Program-made: the position numbers and the translations under genes
Assembly (NCBI RefSeq): GCF_030546805.1
Contig: NZ_JAUOPC010000008.1
Coordinates: forward strand, 186,001 to 250,000
Direction: 5' to 3'
Length of the DNA stretch: 64,000 nt
Source of the DNA: Cyclobacterium sp. 1_MG-2023
GTDB lineage: Bacteria > Bacteroidota > Bacteroidia > Cytophagales > Cyclobacteriaceae
In this document: one piece after another, positions 17,467 through 26,529 of the stretch
How the letters are laid out: every line of letters starts with the position of its first letter
Position numbering within the stretch: position 1 is the first letter of the stretch
The notes under the pieces: generated by a model
Databases searched by the model: none
Told to the model about the DNA's origin: nothing
What the model saw: only the letters and a program-made list of their open reading frames with translations

Positions 17467-17500
17467 AAAAAGGACAGTGAATATCACTGTCCTTTTCTAT
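17467..17500 (-). terminator. Intrinsic terminator of clpC
   Basis: Arms AAAAGGACAGTGA (17468-17480) and TCACTGTCCTTTT (17484-17496) form a 13-bp perfect stem. On the minus strand it is followed by a T-rich run, 24 nt after the clpC stop. Confidence 0.9.
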
Positions 17501-17519
17501 TCGAAATATATAACCAATT

Positions 17520-20045
17520 TTAATCAGCTTTCTCTTTATTATTTACTTTGATTTCAAGCTCATCCCCTTCTCCTGAATAATCTGCAAGAATAACATCTCC
17601 TTCAGATAATTCTCCTTTAAGAATTTCTTCAGCAAGGGCATCTTCCAAATATTTCTGGATGGCTCTATTCAAAGGTCTTGCACCATACTGCTTGTCATAT
17701 CCTTTTTCAGAGAGAAAATCTTTTGCTTTCTCTGAAAGCTCAATGGTATAACCCAGATCAGTAATTCTGGCAAACAGTTTCTTTAAATTGATATCAATGA
17801 TTTTATGGATATGTTCCTTGTTCAACGAATTGAATATCACTACATCATCCAATCTATTCAAGAATTCAGGGCTAAATGCCTTTTTAAGCGCGTTTTGAAT
17901 GGTGGACTTCATTACCTCGTCCATATTCTCCTCTTTCGCTTTAGAGGCAAAACCAATGCCTGCACCAAAATCCTTTAAGTCTCTAACGCCAATATTGGAA
18001 GTCATGATGATGATGGTGTTTCTAAAGTCTACTCTTCTGCCAAGACCATCTGTCAAAACCCCGTCGTCCAATACTTGCAATAAGATATTGAATACATCAG
18101 GATGTGCTTTTTCGATCTCATCCAGCAAGACTACAGAATAAGGCTTTCTTCTAACTTTTTCTGTCAGCTGTCCACCCTCCTCATATCCTACATAGCCCGG
18201 AGGCGCTCCTACCAATCGGGAAACACTGAATTTCTCCATGTATTCCGACATGTCAATTCTCACAAGCGAGTCCTCCTTGTCAAACAGATAAGTGGCAAGC
18301 ATTTTTGCCAATTCGGTTTTTCCTACACCTGTAGGACCTAAGAATACAAAGGAGCCAATGGGTTTCTTAGGATCTTTCAATCCAACCCTTGTCCGCTGTA
18401 TGGCTTTGGTCAATTTCTTGATGGCATCATCTTGCCCTACAACCTTACCTTTCAATTCTTCTCCCATATTCAGAAGCTTCGCTCCTTCATTTTGGGCAAT
18501 TCTTCGGGTAGGTATGCCTGTCATCATGGCAATCACCTCAGCTACATTGTCCTCTTCAACAGCATAACGCTTGGTCTTGCTTTCTTCTTCCCACTTGGCT
18601 TTGGCATTTTCCAACTGCTCCAGTAGCTTTTTCTCCTTATCTCTAAGTTGAGCAGCTTCTTCGTATTTTTGGCTTTTTACAACCCTGTTTTTCTCTATCT
18701 TAATTTTCTCAACCTCTTCCTCGAGTTTAAGAATATTTTCAGGGACATGAATATTGTTGATATGTACTCTGGCTCCTGCTTCATCCAATATATCAATGGC
18801 CTTATCCGGAAGGAAACGATCAGAGATGTATCGATCAGATAGATTGACACAAGCCTGAATGGCTTCCGGTGTATAGGTCACATTGTGATGATCTTCATAT
18901 TTATCTTTGATATTCTCAAGGATTTGAATCGTTTCTTCAGGTGAAGTGGCATCAACCATTACCATTTGAAACCTTCTGGCCAAAGCCCCATCTTTTTCAA
19001 TATATTGTCTGTATTCATCCAAAGTAGTGGCACCAATACATTGTATTTCGCCCCTGGCAAGTGCCGGCTTGAACATATTGGAGGCATCTAAAGAACCACT
19101 GGCCCCACCGGCACCAACAATAGTATGCAACTCATCGATAAATAAGATCACATTTGGAGACTTTTCCAACTCGTTCATCACGGCTTTCATACGCTCCTCA
19201 AACTGCCCTCTATATTTGGTTCCTGCAACAAGGGATGCAAGATCCAACGTTACTACTCGTTTGTTGAACAAAACCCTGGAAACTTTTTTCTGGATAATTC
19301 TTAGGGCTAAGCCTTCGGCAATAGCTGTTTTGCCCACGCCAGGTTCACCAATTAGAATAGGGTTGTTTTTCTTTCTTCTGGAAAGAATTTGAGCAACTCT
19401 TTCTATCTCTTTTTCCCTGCCTATGATTGGATCAAGTTTGTCTTCCTCGGCCATTCGGGTAAGGTCCCTTCCAAAATTATCCAAAACGGGAGTCCTGGAC
19501 TTTTCTGTAGTACCTTTGGAACTTCCGGAAGCGCCACCTGAGGCACCAAATAATTTAGAACCCTCTTCATCGGGATCATCGGCTTCAGTACCAGATCTAG
19601 GGGTTTGGTCTGTTTGAAATTCCAACATTTCCTTGACCGTATCATAGGTTGCATCAAATTTTTGAAGGATTTGCGTAGCAATATTGTCCTCATCCCTTAA
19701 AATTGACAACAATAAATGTTCTGTCCCTATCAATTGGCTTTTGAAAATCTTAGCTTCCAAATAAGTTATTTTCAGTACTTTTTCTGATTGTCTGGTCAGG
19801 GGAATATTGGCAAGATTTTTCACGTTGTGATTGGCCGTACCTTTTACTGCCCGCTCCACCGCATTTCTCAACTCGTCCAATGGCACACCCAACTTCTTTA
19901 GAATGGAAACAGCTACACCTTCACCCTCACGAATCATTCCTAACAAGAGGTGTTCTGTACCGATGTAATCATGACCCAAGCGCAAAGCTTCTTCGCGGCT
20001 AAGAGAGATCACCTCTTTTACTCTGTTTGAAAATTTTGCTTCCAT
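17520..20045 (-). CDS. clpC: ATP-dependent Clp protease ATP-binding subunit ClpC
   Basis: The 841-residue AAA+ unfoldase feeds substrates to ClpP. Domain order: two Clp_N repeats (about 1-145), a glycine/serine-rich linker, AAA-1 with Walker A GEPGVGKT at 233-240 and Walker B VILFIDELHT, an M-domain with the UVR-type motif KSQKYEEAAQLRDKEKKL that marks ClpC rather than ClpB, then AAA-2 with GPTGVGKTE and the sensor region, ending in the ClpB_D2-small domain (YGARPLNRAIQKYLEDALAE). Full length and intact. A weak AAAGGAAAG lies upstream of the ATG. A WbqC-family gene sits 90 bp upstream on the same strand. Confidence 0.97.
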   Translation of the reverse strand: MEAKFSNRVKEVISLSREEALRLGHDYIGTEHLLLGMIREGEGVAVSILKKLGVPLDELRNAVERAVKGTANHNVKNLANIPLTRQSEKVLKITYLEAKIFKSQLIGTEHLLLSILRDEDNIATQILQKFDATYDTVKEMLEFQTDQTPRSGTEADDPDEEGSKLFGASGGASGSSKGTTEKSRTPVLDNFGRDLTRMAEEDKLDPIIGREKEIERVAQILSRRKKNNPILIGEPGVGKTAIAEGLALRIIQKKVSRVLFNKRVVTLDLASLVAGTKYRGQFEERMKAVMNELEKSPNVILFIDELHTIVGAGGASGSLDASNMFKPALARGEIQCIGATTLDEYRQYIEKDGALARRFQMVMVDATSPEETIQILENIKDKYEDHHNVTYTPEAIQACVNLSDRYISDRFLPDKAIDILDEAGARVHINNIHVPENILKLEEEVEKIKIEKNRVVKSQKYEEAAQLRDKEKKLLEQLENAKAKWEEESKTKRYAVEEDNVAEVIAMMTGIPTRRIAQNEGAKLLNMGEELKGKVVGQDDAIKKLTKAIQRTRVGLKDPKKPIGSFVFLGPTGVGKTELAKMLATYLFDKEDSLVRIDMSEYMEKFSVSRLVGAPPGYVGYEEGGQLTEKVRRKPYSVVLLDEIEKAHPDVFNILLQVLDDGVLTDGLGRRVDFRNTIIIMTSNIGVRDLKDFGAGIGFASKAKEENMDEVMKSTIQNALKKAFSPEFLNRLDDVVIFNSLNKEHIHKIIDINLKKLFARITDLGYTIELSEKAKDFLSEKGYDKQYGARPLNRAIQKYLEDALAEEILKGELSEGDVILADYSGEGDELEIKVNNKEKAD

Positions 20046-20135
20046 TATATCTTTCCTTTATTATGGTAATATTTCAATCTCAATTTAATACAAATGAACT
20101 TGTTTTTAAACACAATTTTTTCACTTATTGTTCAA

Positions 20136-20765
20136 TTATTTTCGGGAAAGGTTCAAAACTTCATTAGCTGCCGGACCTTCACAAAACAACAAATCCACAA
20201 TGGAGAGGTTAGAAACAAAGTCTGCGCCAAAAATTTGCACATAGGGCGATGGTTTATAAATTTTATCCTTGTCTATCAATGACTTAGGATGAATTAAGCC
20301 CCTCAAATCGTTTTCTTGGCCCCCGTTCTCTTCTTTCTCCTTTACTACCAAACTGACATTCCATCGTAAAAACTTAAGACAAAGTGTCAGTAATTCCAAG
20401 TTTAAATCTATTAAAAATTCAGGCTTTCGCAAATATATTTGTTCCAAGTCATCATAAAAATACTCAAAAAATGGTGATTTTCCATAAGCACTTTTGATTC
20501 CTCTCAGGTGAACATTCAACCATTTCTGATGGTAATCTATTTTCACATTCTTTATTGCAAGCCTCTTTCTTAAACCATGTACCGGCACAGTGAGGGTTTC
20601 CCTTTTATTGGCCAGAAGTACCTCAGCCTTGTTTGCATAGGATTGCCTACTAAGTATCTCATCGGCATATACATGAACTTCACTGGCTCCATTTATTGCG
20701 ACAAAATATGCCAGAGGAGGCAAATACAATAAATCGGTCGTCAATACCTTACTTTCCTTGGTCAT
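20136..20765 (-). CDS. WbqC family protein
   Basis: The protein (209 residues from ATG 20765; an in-frame ATG at 20795 would add ten) begins with a strand followed by LLYLPPLAYFVAIN, matching the WbqC N-terminus. It has RQSYANKAEVLLANKRETLT and TVPVHGLRKRLAIKNVKID, the pattern of this family (named from an O-antigen locus gene; suggested cysteine-protease-like or glycan-modifying role, not settled). In Bacteroidota it often sits near signal-peptidase or envelope genes; here it is upstream of clpC and downstream of a threonylcarbamoyl-AMP synthase. The family call is good; its biochemical role is unknown. Confidence 0.85.
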   Translation of the reverse strand: MTKESKVLTTDLLYLPPLAYFVAINGASEVHVYADEILSRQSYANKAEVLLANKRETLTVPVHGLRKRLAIKNVKIDYHQKWLNVHLRGIKSAYGKSPFFEYFYDDLEQIYLRKPEFLIDLNLELLTLCLKFLRWNVSLVVKEKEENGGQENDLRGLIHPKSLIDKDKIYKPSPYVQIFGADFVSNLSIVDLLFCEGPAANEVLNLSRK

Positions 20766-20828
20766 TTTATTCGGTTTCCCGAAAGTTAATCCCAAGAAAT
20801 GCCACCGGCAAAAGAAACGAAGAAATTA

Positions 20829-21458
20829 TCAAATTATTTCCGAAATTTCCCCCAATCCTTCCCTTATAACTTCAATTTGATCCGAGGAACAATCCACCAC
20901 TGTGGAAGCTACATTGTTTCCATAGCCACCATCAATGACAACATCCACCAAGTCCTTGTACTTTTCATAAATAAGCTCAGGATCAGTGCTGTACTCAATG
21001 ACATCATCCTCATCTCGGATAGAAGTGGTTAAAATGGGCTGGCCCAGCTCTTTTACGAGCAGGCGTGGTATACTGTGGTCAGGAACTCTTATCCCAACTG
21101 TTTTCTTTTTGCTATTTAGCAATTTAGGTACTTTATTATTCGCAGCCAATATAAATGTAAAGGGCCCCGGAAGTGCCTTTTTCATTAATTTAAAAACGGG
21201 AGTACTCAGTGATCTGGTATACTCAGAGATATTACTGAGGTCATAACAAATAAAAGAAAAATGTTCTTTCTTTGGTTTTACTCCCTTAATTAATCCTATC
21301 CGCTCAATGGCTTTTTGATTGAATATATCACAACCCATACCATAAATTGTATCGGTCGGGTAAATGATCACACCCCCTTTTTGCAAAACATCAATCACCT
21401 GACTAATCTTTCTAGGATCAGGGTTTTCAGGATACAATTTAATAAATACCGCCGCCAT
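20829..21458 (-). CDS. L-threonylcarbamoyladenylate synthase (YrdC/Sua5/YciO family)
   Basis: This 209-residue protein matches the YrdC domain, which makes threonylcarbamoyl-AMP for the t6A modification of tRNAs reading ANN codons. Motifs seen: GGVIIYPTDTIYGMGCD near residue 30, RIGLIKGVKPKKEHFSFIC (the KxR-type nucleotide/bicarbonate region in its YciO variant), LPGPFTFIL and GIRVPDHSIPRLL. STVVDCSS near residue 185 is also typical. It lacks the Sua5 C-terminal domain, so it is the short TsaC/YciO type. YciO paralogues are much less active than TsaC, and I cannot separate the two. Confidence 0.9.
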   Translation of the reverse strand: MAAVFIKLYPENPDPRKISQVIDVLQKGGVIIYPTDTIYGMGCDIFNQKAIERIGLIKGVKPKKEHFSFICYDLSNISEYTRSLSTPVFKLMKKALPGPFTFILAANNKVPKLLNSKKKTVGIRVPDHSIPRLLVKELGQPILTTSIRDEDDVIEYSTDPELIYEKYKDLVDVVIDGGYGNNVASTVVDCSSDQIEVIREGLGEISEII

Positions 21459-21602
21459 ATTTTATTTAACTTAGCTTTGGACAGGCCAATACACTGCTTT
21501 TAATTATGCTTAAATTAAACTAATTATACCACAAAATAAAAGCCTAGTATCAATTTTAAATATAATTTATTTTTCATAAAAAGCATCTAGCTGATTAAAT
21601 AG

Positions 21603-21610
21603 TATATTTG
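21603..21610 (+). promoter_or_regulatory. Candidate -7 element upstream of mltG
   Basis: TATATTTG matches the TAnnTTTG -7 consensus, about 70 bp before the mltG ATG. A matching TTTG is not present at the expected distance, so the call is tentative. Confidence 0.4.
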
Positions 21611-21678
21611 TACCTTCAATTAAACCATTAGCCGAGTCAATTTATGGCCTTCAATTGGCCGGAAAGTCAATAGATACA

Positions 21679-22728
21679 ATGCTTACAGACAAAAAAAGAA
21701 AATACCTATTAGTAGGACTAGTTGCATTCTCTGTACTACTCACTTCTTTAAGTTTTTATTTTTACCAAGCCTTCTTCTCACCCAATGTACTGATAGACAG
21801 TGAAGACCCTACCGTACTAAACATCCCTAAGGGCAGCACTTTCTCTCAAGTGAGGCAGGAACTGCTCGATAGAGAAATTGTAAACGAGGTAGTTACTTTT
21901 AGCTTTGTAGCCAAGGTCATGAATTATTCTGAAGGAGGGGTGAAACCGGGACATTATATTATTCAGCCTAAGCTTTCCAACAAAGAATTGATCACCATAC
22001 TGCGATCCGGAAGGCAGACCCCTGTGAATATTACCTTCAATAATATCAGGTTAAAGGAAGAGCTTGCAGAGAAAATCACCAGCACCCTGGAGATGGGAAA
22101 AGAGGATTTCTTATCCATTATTCAGGATGAGGCTTTGGTAGAAAAATATGGCTTCAACAGTCAGACGATAATGGCCATGTTTATCCCCAATACCTATGAA
22201 GTTTATTGGACCATTAGCCCCTTGGAATTATTTGAACGCATGTATAAGGAATACGAGAGGTACTGGACAGAAGAGCGACTTGCCAAAGCAGAAGCCATTC
22301 AAATGACCCCTCTGGAAGTAGCCACTTTGGCTTCCATCGTTCAATCAGAAACAAATAAAGCAGATGAACGCCCCATAGTGGCCGGAGTTTATATCAATAG
22401 ATTGGAGCGAGGTATTCCATTACAGGCAGACCCCACTTTATTGTTTGCCCTAAAGGATTTTACCATCAAAAGGGTGCTCAATGTACACAAGGAGGTAGAA
22501 AGCCCTTACAATACTTACAAATATGCTGGCCTTCCCCCGGGACCAATAGTGTTACCTGAGATCAGCTCTTTGAATGCCGTCCTGAATTACCAAACACATA
22601 ACTACCTGTATTTCTGTGCCAAAGAAGATTTTTCGGGTTATCATTCATTTGCCACCAATCTAAGGGACCATATGATCAATGCCCGACGCTATCAAAACGC
22701 ATTAAACGCAGCAAAAATTTTCAAGTAG
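21679..22728 (+). CDS. mltG: Endolytic murein transglycosylase MltG
   Basis: The 349-residue protein (ATG 21679; a TTG eight codons earlier is less likely) has a short cytoplasmic N-terminus, one membrane helix (about residues 10-32), a LysM-like region and the YceG domain. The catalytic glutamate is E224 in LASIVQSETNKADERPIVAG, matching E218 of E. coli MltG. Other family motifs are MFIPNTYEVYW, YINRLERGIPLQADPTL and YNTYKYAGLPPGPI. MltG cleaves nascent glycan strands in the periplasm and is thought to set their length. The thioesterase gene begins on the base after its stop. Confidence 0.95.
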   Translation: MLTDKKRKYLLVGLVAFSVLLTSLSFYFYQAFFSPNVLIDSEDPTVLNIPKGSTFSQVRQELLDREIVNEVVTFSFVAKVMNYSEGGVKPGHYIIQPKLSNKELITILRSGRQTPVNITFNNIRLKEELAEKITSTLEMGKEDFLSIIQDEALVEKYGFNSQTIMAMFIPNTYEVYWTISPLELFERMYKEYERYWTEERLAKAEAIQMTPLEVATLASIVQSETNKADERPIVAGVYINRLERGIPLQADPTLLFALKDFTIKRVLNVHKEVESPYNTYKYAGLPPGPIVLPEISSLNAVLNYQTHNYLYFCAKEDFSGYHSFATNLRDHMINARRYQNALNAAKIFK

Positions 22729-23145
22729 ATGTTTATAAAAGAGCACAAGCTAAGAGTAAGATATGCAGAAACGGACCAAATGGGTTACGTATATTACGGC
22801 AATTATGCAACCTATTATGAAGTAGGCAGGGTTGAGGCACTTCGCAGCGTTGGTTATTCTTACCGTGAAATGGAAGAAAGTGGGGTGATGATGCCCGTGT
22901 TGGAAAATCACAGCAAGTTTTTTTTGCCCGGCAGGTATGATGAAAACCTGACCATCAGAACCAGCATCAAGGAAATGCCCGGTGTACGTATCCGCTTTTA
23001 TTATGAAATATTTAATGAGAAAGAGGAGCTTATTCATGTTGGGGAAACATTGCTTACCTTTTTGAAAACAGATACCCATAGACCATGCAGGCCTCCTGCG
23101 AGGTTTATAGAACTTCTCAAACCTTATTTCAATTCAAAGGAGTGA
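22729..23145 (+). CDS. Acyl-CoA thioesterase, hotdog fold (YbgC/FadM type)
   Basis: The 138-residue 4HBT-family protein starts one base after the mltG stop. The catalytic region RVRYAETDQMGYVYYGNYAT (about residues 8-27) holds the aspartate D17 and the downstream YYEVGR segment. The central hotdog helix and strands follow (VRIRFYYEIFNEKEELIHVG). Length is typical of YbgC, which hydrolyses short acyl-CoAs and associates with the Tol-Pal envelope system in proteobacteria. Its close packing with mltG and the YihY gene suggests one operon for envelope functions; true substrate unknown. Confidence 0.92.
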   Translation: MFIKEHKLRVRYAETDQMGYVYYGNYATYYEVGRVEALRSVGYSYREMEESGVMMPVLENHSKFFLPGRYDENLTIRTSIKEMPGVRIRFYYEIFNEKEELIHVGETLLTFLKTDTHRPCRPPARFIELLKPYFNSKE

Positions 23146-24098
23146 AAGAAAAACTCAACGGCATATTAGCGCGATTAAGTGATAAGGCATTGCTCCTTAA
23201 GCCTATCCATTTTGGCAACCCTGCTCAAAACTTATATGATGTAGGTAAAATTTTCTTGCATCACTTGCAGAAAGATGATGTATTTGAACGGGCCAGTGCC
23301 ATGGCATTCAGTTTTACTGTTGCCCTCTTTCCTATGCTGTTGTTTTTATTAAACATTATCCCCTATATCCAGTATTTTTTCCATGATGTAACGACATCCA
23401 ATATCCTGGTATTTGTGAGTGATATTTTACCGGAGAGCATTTATAACGAGGCGGCGCCCACCATTATGGACATTGTTAGTAAACCACGACAGGGCATGCT
23501 ATCTCTGGGCTTTTTCTTTGCTCTTTACTTGTCCACAAACGGGGTAATTTCACTGATGAATGCATTTAACGCTGTTTATCGTACAAAAGAATACAGGGGC
23601 TTTTTTCAAACTCGACTGATAGCTGTAAGCATCGTTTTGGTATTGGTGCTTAGCATTTGTGGGGCTGTTATCATCATGATATTAGGAAGTGAATTGCTCT
23701 TTAAAATCTCCGAATTCGAATTCATCTCCAACAATATATATTATTACTCCCTGGCCTTTTTCAGGTTTTTTGTATTGCTGCTACTCTTCGTTATCACCAA
23801 TGCTTACATCTTCAGGGTAGCTCCTGCTGTAAGTAAGAAGTGGAATTTTTTCTCCACAGGAGCAGTAGTATCAGGCTTGCTTATTACTTTGGGCTTTTTC
23901 TTATTCTCCTATTACCTGACTAATTTTGCGAGCTACAATAAATTGTATGGGTCCATAGGTACCATGCTGGCACTAATGCTTTGGCTATGGATAACCTCCA
24001 TCTTGGTATTGGTCGGATATGAGATCAATGTAAGCCTCCAAAAGGCATTGCACCCCAAGTCCTCCAAAAAAACAAGTCCTTCATTGTCAAAAAATTAG
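23142..24098 (+). CDS. YihY/BrkB (virulence factor BrkB) family inner-membrane protein
   Basis: The product has six or so transmembrane helices and YihY-family motifs: ERASAMAFSFTVALFPMLLF near residue 50, the FNAVYRTKE segment, and GSIGTMLALMLWLWITSILV near the C-terminus. The family is found in most bacteria; its function is unsettled, and it was once misnamed RNase BN. I place the start at the GTG at 23142, whose GTGA overlaps the thioesterase stop, giving 318 residues; an ATG at 23085 would add 19 residues read from inside the thioesterase gene. It is the last gene before tRNA-Ser. Confidence 0.9.
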   Translation: MKEKLNGILARLSDKALLLKPIHFGNPAQNLYDVGKIFLHHLQKDDVFERASAMAFSFTVALFPMLLFLLNIIPYIQYFFHDVTTSNILVFVSDILPESIYNEAAPTIMDIVSKPRQGMLSLGFFFALYLSTNGVISLMNAFNAVYRTKEYRGFFQTRLIAVSIVLVLVLSICGAVIIMILGSELLFKISEFEFISNNIYYYSLAFFRFFVLLLLFVITNAYIFRVAPAVSKKWNFFSTGAVVSGLLITLGFFLFSYYLTNFASYNKLYGSIGTMLALMLWLWITSILVLVGYEINVSLQKALHPKSSKKTSPSLSKN

Positions 24099-24129
24099 CA
24101 TTTTTTAGAAAAATTTTACCCCTTCAGCA

Positions 24130-24160
24130 TTTGCATTAATTAGAATTAGGGCTACCTTTG
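24130..24160 (+). promoter_or_regulatory. Consensus promoter of the tRNA-Ser gene
   Basis: TTTG (24130-24133), a 19-nt spacer and TACCTTTG (24153-24160) are a perfect match to the Bacteroidota -33/-7 consensus, about 100 bp before the tRNA. Confidence 0.75.
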
Positions 24161-24262
24161 CCTTCCGATTCACATCAAAAGAGAAGTGATCGAAAATAAT
24201 AAAAATTTAGGCTTGTAAAATCGGAAGATTAATCGAGTCAATATTAAGCATCAGACCCAACT

Positions 24263-24347
24263 AGAGGAGTGGCAGAGTGGTCGAATGCGGCGGTCTTGAA
24301 AACCGTTGTACCGCGAGGTACCGGGGGTTCGAATCCCTCCTCCTCTG
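24263..24347 (+). tRNA. tRNA-Ser (anticodon UGA)
   Basis: A cloverleaf can be drawn: acceptor arm AGAGGAG / CTCCTCT, D-loop with GCAGAGTGGTCGAATGC, anticodon arm GCGGT-CTTGAAA-ACCGT with TGA at the anticodon, a long class II variable arm (GTACCGCGAGGTACC) and T arm GGGGG-TTCGAAT-CCCTC. Discriminator is G, usual for serine. CCA is not precisely encoded at the end, which is normal in this phylum. It reads UCN serine codons. The region after it looks like an old integration site. Confidence 0.97.
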
Positions 24348-24353
24348 CACCAA

Positions 24354-24388
24354 AACAGCCTAGCAAATTGCTAGGCTGTTTTTTTTTG
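24354..24388 (+). terminator. Intrinsic terminator after tRNA-Ser
   Basis: AACAGCCTAGC (24354-24364) and GCTAGGCTGTT (24370-24380) form an 11-bp stem with loop AAATT, followed by ten consecutive T counting the stem end. Confidence 0.92.
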
Positions 24389-24463
24389 AGTCGTCGGGAG
24401 CCACCCTGCAACCAGGCCCGTCGCTAAAACAGTCCACCGGACAGTTTCTTTACGCTCCACCCT

Positions 24464-24490
24464 CTCCTCCTCTGCTGCACCAAAAAAAAA
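24464..24490 (+). repeat. Partial duplicate of the tRNA-Ser 3' end (possible attachment-site remnant)
   Basis: CTCCTCCTCTGC at 24464-24475 repeats the tRNA 3' terminus (24336-24348 region), and TGCACCAAAA follows as it does after the tRNA, with three extra bases. Such repeats arise when an element integrates into a tRNA gene and rebuilds its 3' end. No integrase gene remains nearby, so this would be a decayed site. Confidence 0.45.
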
Positions 24491-25081
24491 TCATTTGAAA
24501 TACAATGAGTTAGGGTTTTTCTTTTTTTGTAGGGGTGCAAATTGGGGTGTCGATTTATGAACGATAAAATACAGATACTTTAAATGGTCTGTATTTTCTG
24601 TCGAGGATTTGAATTTATTTGATTCAGTTTCTGAATAAATTGGCGAACTCTTGTTTGGAATACATTGGATGTAATTACCCCGTTACCCCACTTATAAAGG
24701 TTTCCACAAATCCTAAAATCTTGTTTGTTACTCTTTCAGCAACGGAGGCTCGCGCCATTAATACTGGTCTTTTGCCAATAAGTTTCAAATTAGCCATTTG
24801 GGTTGATCCTAAAATTAAAAAAGGACAATGTGATGGAATGTCCGCTATATGGCGATACAGTGGCACCACAAATGACCAAATCCTTTACCTGAGGATATAT
24901 TATCGGGTTTATGTCATTTGCCCTACCCCAACAAATCGTTTACTAACTTCATCAGGATAATGTTTTGCATTTTTGATCGGGTACTTACATGCAGTTACCG
25001 CATTTGGCTTGGTATCGCTTTACTTATTTTCAACACAAAGTTTTCGAAGACTATTTCCTACTTTAGTTGAATCATTTCATT

Positions 25082-25122
25082 AAAACACAACTTTTCAATC
25101 TAAATTGAAAAGTTGTGTTTTT
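25082..25122. repeat. Perfect 18-bp inverted repeat with T-run (orphan terminator or element end)
   Basis: Arm 25082-25099 (AAAACACAACTTTTCAAT) is the exact complement of 25104-25121, with the 4-nt loop CTAA. It has the form of a bidirectional intrinsic terminator, but no recognisable gene ends on either side. Confidence 0.75.
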
Positions 25123-25612
25123 GCTTGTCATCTGTAGCGATATCACTTTAGGTAGTGGAGAAAAATCAGTTCTAAAGGACCAAGAGGCTTGGTAAGGAAT
25201 TTATTAAAAATTCGTAGAGGGACTTCAGTAAAAGCCGAATTACCCAAAAATGCCATTAAACTAATTGATAAAACCGCATGGACTTTTGGTGTGAGAATGG
25301 ACTGGTATTAATATAGGAATCCCTTCAGGAATGGAGTTTGCAACGCCATTTAAATACTGCACTCTATCTAATAGCCATTCTAGGTACTTTGACTGGTAGT
25401 AGAATAAGGTTAAAGTTTGAATTTACAATGAACACCTTATTATTTTCTATTAATTTATTTGCATTTTAATTGTATTTATTTTAATTTTAATAGGATTGTT
25501 AACAATAAGAAGTACGTTTAAAGATTTAAATCATCATTCTAGTCTCGGTTCCGACTATGTTGGAAATTTGTGTTTTTTATAGATTAAATGTTTAAATTAA
25601 TGTCTTTTTACA

Positions 25613-26482
25613 ATGAAAAATTTAGCAATTTATTATCCCTTAACCTTCTTGGTATTCATTATTTCCTGCAATGAAATTGAATCAATTCCACCTATGGAGT
25701 ATTCTATTGATGAAGATTATGCTCATGAAATTCAACAATTGGAAAATTTCTATCTTACTGGGTTAGATCTGGTCGTTGAGAGGTTGGATAAGAAGTTACC
25801 AACTTCACAATCCGTTAATTCAGATTTTGAGGAAAAATTGTTTATGGATATCTTGAACGGGTTAAATGAAGAAATCTTTTACTTTAGTGAAGATCAAATC
25901 AACAATTATTCCATTAGAATGCAAAATTTATTGATTTCAAAAAACAAACCTGATGCCAGAACAGAACAGCCAAGATTAAATGATGCGGGCATTTTTAATG
26001 CAAGACAAATTACAATGTACAATAAGTTTGTTGAACAATTGCTTCAGACAGACGATCCTTATTTTGCAAAAAAAATTGCCAATTCTTTTCAAAATGAGAT
26101 TTTAGAATCTTCACTTAATTATGAGGAAAAGATTTCTCTACTTTCACTTTCCACTGGAACTAGAGCGGTTTCTGACTTTATTATCAATGATGGGATCGGA
26201 AAAGTTAGAGATAAAATTAATGGAGGTGAAAGAGATGAAAATCAAGTATATGGATGTTCCATTAATATGAGAAATGTTTGGGCTGATGCTGTTGTTGGTT
26301 TTGCTGGTGGTGCGGTTGCAGGGTGTTACGCAGGTGCTACTGCCGGAACTGTTGCTTTCCCATTATTAGGAACTGTTACTGGATGTGCTAGTGCTGGAAT
26401 GGTTGGTGGAGCAGGAGGTTTTATTTCCGGTGCCTCATATAGTATTGTATCAGGCCTTTTATTAACCTGTTTTCGTTTATAA
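25613..26482 (+). CDS. Lipoprotein with cysteine-containing glycine-zipper C-terminus, function unknown
   Basis: The 289-residue protein has a lipoprotein signal with the lipid-modified cysteine at C19 (FIISCNE). A polar, mostly helical middle (about 25-200) has no family I know. The last 68 residues (about 222-289) are hydrophobic and packed with glycine/alanine in the small-xxx-small pattern (VVGFAGGAVAGCYAGATAGT, then MVGGAGGFISGA). Four cysteines are spaced through the tail and just before it. Similar tails occur in pore-forming bacteriocins and Gly-zipper envelope proteins. A 68-residue membrane protein gene follows 47 bp later. The pair sits in the decayed stretch after tRNA-Ser; its role is unknown. 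Confidence 0.7.
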   Translation: MKNLAIYYPLTFLVFIISCNEIESIPPMEYSIDEDYAHEIQQLENFYLTGLDLVVERLDKKLPTSQSVNSDFEEKLFMDILNGLNEEIFYFSEDQINNYSIRMQNLLISKNKPDARTEQPRLNDAGIFNARQITMYNKFVEQLLQTDDPYFAKKIANSFQNEILESSLNYEEKISLLSLSTGTRAVSDFIINDGIGKVRDKINGGERDENQVYGCSINMRNVWADAVVGFAGGAVAGCYAGATAGTVAFPLLGTVTGCASAGMVGGAGGFISGASYSIVSGLLLTCFRL

Positions 26483-26529
26483 AAAATGAATTGCTTGCAC
26501 TTTATTAAAATAAAATTTAAGCTAACAAA

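Larger units (their letters stand above)
24389..25612. other. Gene-poor region after tRNA-Ser
   Basis: About 1.2 kb without a convincing gene. It holds the partial tRNA copy at 24464, an imperfect palindrome around 24427-24450 (AAACAGTCC / GGACAGTTT), weak open frames on both strands at 24619-24960 that resemble no family I know, and a perfect 18-bp inverted repeat at 25082-25121. Short peptide-like stretches (for example 25190-25310) are interrupted by stops. The overall picture is decayed DNA. Confidence 0.6.

Noticed and set aside
21655-21678. TTG start for MltG eight codons upstream
   Set aside because: The ATG at 21679 directly precedes the basic/hydrophobic anchor and needs no rare start.
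24619-24960. A 113-codon plus-strand frame and an overlapping 64-codon minus-strand frame (24675-24869)
   Set aside because: Neither has a family, a signal, a leader or a neighbour; both lie in decayed DNA. The minus frame reads slightly more protein-like but this is not enough to call a gene.
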